This document shows positions 59,801-64,000 of a stretch of 64,000 nt of DNA, piece after piece. Positions within the stretch are counted from its first letter, which is position 1, and every line of letters starts with the position of its first letter. A model generated the notes under the pieces. The model worked only from the letters and a program-made list of their open reading frames with translations, was not told the origin of the DNA and did no database searches. This stretch comes from Laetiporus sulphureus 93-53. Lineage: Eukaryota > Basidiomycota > Agaricomycetes > Polyporales > Laetiporaceae. A program made the position numbers and the translations under genes. Location of the stretch: contig NW_024468572.1 of NCBI RefSeq assembly GCF_001632365.1, positions 65,192 through 129,191 on the forward strand, in the 5' to 3' direction.

Positions 59801-61259
59801 ATTGTGCTGCCTCGTACATAGCCCAAGAAAAGTTTATCGGAAGAGATCAGTGGCAATGCTCTGCAAGGCGCAGATTGAGCTCGCAGGTTCCAAATGCCGT
59901 GGTCAGCCGTCTGTTCGCAGCTCAACGATGACCTGCTCCTCACTACAGGCAACACCCACTAGGACCTGAAATGCGTCGCAAGCTCACGCCATCTCTGTAT
60001 ATGAGCTCTGGGGCATCTGCAGCAGCAAGAAATGACGCACATGCTATCCAACGCTGGTCTGCGCATCTACCAGGTCAGCTCGGCTTCTCACCTTGTCACG
60101 TCGATGCCCCTCTCACCCTTAGATGATAGCGCACAGCCAACGATCCATAGGACAACGAGAGGAGACTGCGCCCCTCCACCATACTCGAACTGGTACTGAA
60201 GGGCACTGCAGTGGAGGGACGTCTGGATACGAGCTCGCAGCATACATGCCTCTCGGCCCGCGGCACGAGTGGATCATCAATTGACAGTGAACGCTGGAGC
60301 CATGGGCTCACTCATCAAATTAGCTATGATGCACGTTAGTCGTCAAATGATAACGAGGCGCGCGCACATTGACTTTTTATAGGATAGACTCCCTGCCTGA
60401 GGTTATAATCCGCACTTCACGCCCGCGTCCGCGGTCTCGGGACACACAGTGCGACACTAGTGTGACAGGTTATTTCACATGCGGGATTGCTCTCTCACGA
60501 TAATTACGAAGGGACGCGATTCTTAATATGGAGCATCCTGCTTTTTCAAACGCAATGAAGTCAGCTCATCAACGCACAACGCTATCAATGGCGAAGGGCG
60601 TACCGCCCATTCGACAGACGGACCGCGGATATGATATGTTTATTCAAATCGCTCCTCCTGCGGTGTCACAATGTCATGTCACCGACCAACCCTGGCACTT
60701 TCCCTCCGATAGCTCTCGCTCTCATCCGTATGCTGGCCTCCTGATCGCCCGCGACGGAGTACCGCTTGTCCCCGGTAGCGCCTTTGGGGTGCGCCAGACA
60801 CGCGCTCACGTCGCCTTTTTCAATCAAGGACAAGTGTCGTTCTGACTGAGCACCGTCTCTGGCTGTCCATCGATGTGGTGCATTTGCGCGAAGAGCATCA
60901 CGATCGCGCGAGATTAGGGACGTACTCGAGGGTGAGGGCGAGTGCGCTGTGTCTGGATGCCAGGAGAACGAGAACTTAGCATCTGGAATTCGTGCTCTTC
61001 ATGCGTGGGTTGTCATATTACGCACTGTCTATCCGACTTCGGGTGGATCAGAAGAGATTTTTGAAGGGCCAGAACATAGTGGACAAACAGATCTGGATGC
61101 CTGCTCCACGAGAGCGACATCTGCATTTTTGGTAAGTACGAACTATTTATGCAATGGATTGGATTGATTGCTATCCGCCCCATACAGAGGCTAGCTCGCC
61201 ACTCTCTCAGCCGTAGACGACTCCTTTCGCCTTCCTAGATCAACAATATATCGTAGCAG
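56820..61259. other. Long gene-poor stretch
   Basis: 4.4 kb with many short open frames but no domain recognised. Two places could hold undetected small-exon genes: 57991-58446 (103 codons +, 148 codons -) and 59460-60311 on the - strand (frame with VTGSDVLLGGELNAVLSFYE then LIYDLNLALEAGIRDGLTDP). No repeat structure noticed. Confidence 0.35.
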
Positions 61260-61770
61260 ACTTCAGCAATCAGCTTTCGGTCTACCGCCTCGTTGTTGAC
61301 TGACGAAGGCATCACAAATCCTTATTGGTGCGCACTGGACATTGCAGGTAGGCAAGCATGTCTGAGGCTACACTCCGCGTTCACTTTAGCTCCTATCAGT
61401 CTTCTCATTCAGAGCTACAGGGCCTTTTCTACGTGCACTTCCCATGATCTGATCATCATCGCCATGAAAGTGGAACGATTTCTATTGCAAAAACGACATG
61501 TGTACCTTCATCATCTTCGTATCGTTCTCAACTTTCTGTTCATGCCTGAACCGGGTGGAGAACGTCATCTGTCCCGACTGTTGATCGAGCTCTTTGGGCC
61601 CGAATCATATACGTGCCATGATGGCAAAATCAGATGAAGACGATCTGTTTAATGACATTTACGGCTCACAAGGCATCGTGGCATACATCGAAGACCCCGC
61701 GCAGGCAATATTCACTGCCGAAGTGCACGACTTCACCAAGTATACTCAAATACTTCAAGGTAGCCATTGA
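61260..61770 (+). pseudogene. Relic of the 35-kb F-box-type gene, C-terminal part
   Basis: Pieces in shifting frames line up with the gene at 34962-36674. SVYRLVVD matches LDRLVVYG; CTSHDLIIIAMKVERFL matches LDTHTLLMVMMVIGRPP; NDMCTFIIFVSFSTFCSCL matches NECATFVIFLPASTVSSYL; and LFNDIYGSQGIVAYIEDPA matches WFSDVRGSKGMVAYMEDPA. Frameshifts and missing N-terminus show a dead partial copy. It marks an old duplication between loci 25 kb apart. Confidence 0.68.
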
Positions 61771-62455
61771 GGCTGAGCATTGCAGGCCTTATATTGGCGG
61801 ATAGATATCATGACGCAGGATGAGATATTTTATTGAGGGTGCGGAGATCCATTTATGTCTGCTTATCGCAACAATCTACTGTAGTCATCGCCTTACACAT
61901 TGTCATTTCCACACCATCTGATGCAAATCACGGAAGCAAAACGAGCGGAATAGAAAAATGGCATATTGCTGGTTGCCGCTGCTCAAAGAAAGAGTCACCA
62001 TGCACGATGCGACACGCTGGAAGCTGGAAGGACTGGTTTTCCGCCTCTTTACTTCATGGGAGATGCTTACTTACACAGATGTGCCTGCTCATCATCGCCG
62101 TGTTGTGACCCATCTCGCTGTGCGTTATGATCCTGAGCGCTTAGCTTGGATGGATTAGCACGGTGCTCGTTGACCGTATATTGAGCGGCTTTTTGATCTC
62201 CTTGAGCGCCATACGGTATTGCCACTGAGAACGTATAGGCGGCCATGGAAGGCGCACTGCAGCATAGCCTCATGCCGCTGCGAGAACGGTCAGTCACGTT
62301 GTGCGGCGGCGAGGGTTGGCCACATCAGTAGTTTGTAGCTATTTGCTTCAAGTTCAATTACCATACTTGCCGCTTCTACCTTTTTTATCGGTGATTCTTC
62401 AGTGCAGGCGTCCACCGCGCGGTCAACAATCTTCTTCTCGCCGGTGTCGCTGTCA

Positions 62456-63352
62456 ATGGACGCGATGGACGATCGAATTCCAATTGCAGCTGAGGCTCTG
62501 AGCAATCTGAATGAGGACCAGATGGAGGCACTCAGGGAGTACTTCGCGGAAAGTGACGACGAGAGCGCCGAAGCGCTTTCCACGTCCGAAGAGGAGGAGG
62601 ATTACGAGGACGAGGACGACTCGGAGGAGAGCAGTGACGCTGACTCCATCGCGGCAGCCTTCGACGCCATCGCCCTGCACGACCTCGAGAATCCCTCGGA
62701 CATCGAGTCAGACGACTCCGCATTCAGCAGCGACGATGAATACGCCGAAGACAGCGATATAGAGGAACAACAAGTGTGGCGGGATATGGTGCTCGGGCAT
62801 GTCAAAGCCACGACGCTCGTTCGCGAGCACGATCTTGTGCAGATGCACGAAGACTACATGATGCAGCTGTATTTCGCGGACGAGGAACTTGCCGAACTGA
62901 ACGGCACGAAGTACGTAGAAATAATGAGGCGCCAGGATTCGTCTCCCCGGGTCCGTGCCTCGCAGATCCTACGCGGGCGCGACATGGACGAGGTTGTCCG
63001 CCAGCTCCGCATGCGCTCGAAGAGGGAAGTGAGGACTACCCCACCCGCTCTCCTTGCGCGCGGAGCAGTTATTCTCGCGCAAACCCTCTTCAGGACGGAA
63101 AGGAAAATCAAGAACCTTTACGTTCGCGATCCGGAAGACGAAACGAGCTCGACCTCGACCTCTGATCAGAGTACAGACAACGAAGAGAATGTTGGACGCG
63201 GAATCATGACCACAGATGAGGAATGGAGTGCAGAGGACGAGGAGAGCATTCAGGATGCTCAAGTCGTGGAAAACGCTCTCGGTGGCGCGGGGAATCGTCG
63301 TCGTGTTGAGGCCGATCCGGACGAGATGATGGTCACGGACGGCACACAGTGA
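62456..63352 (+). CDS. Acidic protein of unknown function, 298 aa
   Basis: Single exon from ATG 62456 (MDAMDDRIPIAAEALSNLNE) to TGA 63350-63352. Residues 25-110 are dominated by Asp/Glu/Ser, for example STSEEEEDYEDEDDSEESSD. The centre is helical and charged (VWRDMVLGHVKATTLVREHD, YFADEELAELNGTKYVEIMR, RGRDMDEVVRQLRMRSKREV, LARGAVILAQTLFRTERKIK). The C-terminal third is again acidic, ending DEMMVTDGTQ. Codon use and high third-position GC fit a real host gene. No domain is recognised; such profiles are common in nuclear or chromatin-linked proteins, which is only a guess. Confidence 0.7.
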   Translation: MDAMDDRIPIAAEALSNLNEDQMEALREYFAESDDESAEALSTSEEEEDYEDEDDSEESSDADSIAAAFDAIALHDLENPSDIESDDSAFSSDDEYAEDSDIEEQQVWRDMVLGHVKATTLVREHDLVQMHEDYMMQLYFADEELAELNGTKYVEIMRRQDSSPRVRASQILRGRDMDEVVRQLRMRSKREVRTTPPALLARGAVILAQTLFRTERKIKNLYVRDPEDETSSTSTSDQSTDNEENVGRGIMTTDEEWSAEDEESIQDAQVVENALGGAGNRRRVEADPDEMMVTDGTQ

Positions 63353-64000
63353 GACAAACTCGCAGGTTGTTACTTTTCTCTGCTACTCTGATCGAAAACC
63401 ACTGGTTCAATCTATGTAACTTCAGACTCATGTAGGTAGCCTTCGTGATCTTTCCCCAGCGCTGATGTACGATGTACCCTTGTATTTCGACCCAACTTGA
63501 ATTCCATGTTCTCGACGCGAGCTATCACCCTCACGTGATCGTGACTTGACGCGTCCAGACTCCACTATAAGTGTGGCACCGGGCGACAGAAGGCGATGCG
63601 GATTTGGGGGCGAACAAGCGTTTCCTACAGCAGCAGCGTACATATGGCTGAAGGATTACAATGATGTGGCCCAATAAGTCATTGTTGCTTGCCAGGCGAT
63701 GTGATTTTCTACGTTACTCCGCGTTTTGAATTTCTTGTTTTGGTGGTTGGCGGCCCATAACTGAGCACCAAGTCAGTAGTGGACTGGCTCAGCGCTCAAG
63801 AAGCAACAATTGAATAGCCCGATCAGAGGAACAAGGCAGTTTGACAAATCACTGAGCGAGATCTGTAAGTTCCCGATCTTCATAAGCCTTGACCTTGTCT
63901 CCTATCCCGATGTACATTGATGCTCGACTAAATGCAACGGTAATGAACAAAGACAAATCGCGGCCTGTTCGAAGTTTCCTAATGATGTTGCCAATGCATT
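63353..64000. other. Downstream intergenic, no gene seen
   Basis: Short frames only; no repeat or structure noticed. Confidence 0.5.

Overview
This window looks like nuclear DNA of a filamentous basidiomycete, probably an Agaricomycete with wood-decay-type genome content. Three things point there. Genes carry many 45-70 nt introns with GTRNGT donors. A KDZ (Kyakuja-Dileera-Zisupton) DNA transposon and a chromovirus-type Ty3/gypsy element are present. The host genes (ZIP, MFS, AAAP, RhoGEF, P450, F-box) resemble Agaricomycete families. Species cannot be named from the sequence alone. No tRNA, rRNA or CRISPR array was found.

Layout: 1-5089 is the 3' part of a decayed Ty3/gypsy chromovirus (protease, RT, RNase H, integrase, chromodomain, then a C-terminal dUTPase with five recognisable motifs, polypurine tract and 3' LTR). 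5090-8262 holds a second, gag-only gypsy remnant. 8263-20386 is a ~12.1-kb KDZ transposon with long inverted terminal regions, inverted ~75-bp subterminal repeat arrays, a broken KDZ transposase on the + strand and an unrecognised acidic-repeat companion gene on the - strand. The right end of the KDZ element abuts a truncated kelch/galactose-oxidase-like host gene (to ~21150).

From ~21.8 kb CpG-rich host DNA begins. On the - strand there is a ZIP zinc transporter, then an MFS drug/polyamine-type transporter with an in-frame TAG, then a ~1,530-residue RhoGEF (DH-PH). The RhoGEF is divergent to an intact 518-aa F-box-type protein. A cytochrome P450 follows on the - strand; it appears dead, with a one-base frameshift in the heme loop and a lost ExxR.

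40.4-53 kb is a dispersed triplication of a second F-box gene (562, 569 and 572 aa). All three copies can be assembled only by using the same 10-nt microexon. Pieces of upstream flanking DNA (including a near-identical ~122-bp block), a C2H2 zinc-finger relic and mobile-looking DNA (48.2-51 kb) lie between them.

The right side carries an AAAP amino-acid transporter (54.7-56.8 kb, - strand), a gene-poor stretch with a relic of the 35-kb F-box-type gene (61.3-61.8 kb), and an intact very acidic 298-aa protein of unknown function (62.5-63.4 kb). Most stop codons in the mobile elements are explained by C-to-T (or G-to-A) transitions, often at CpG, as expected from methylation/RIP-like decay.
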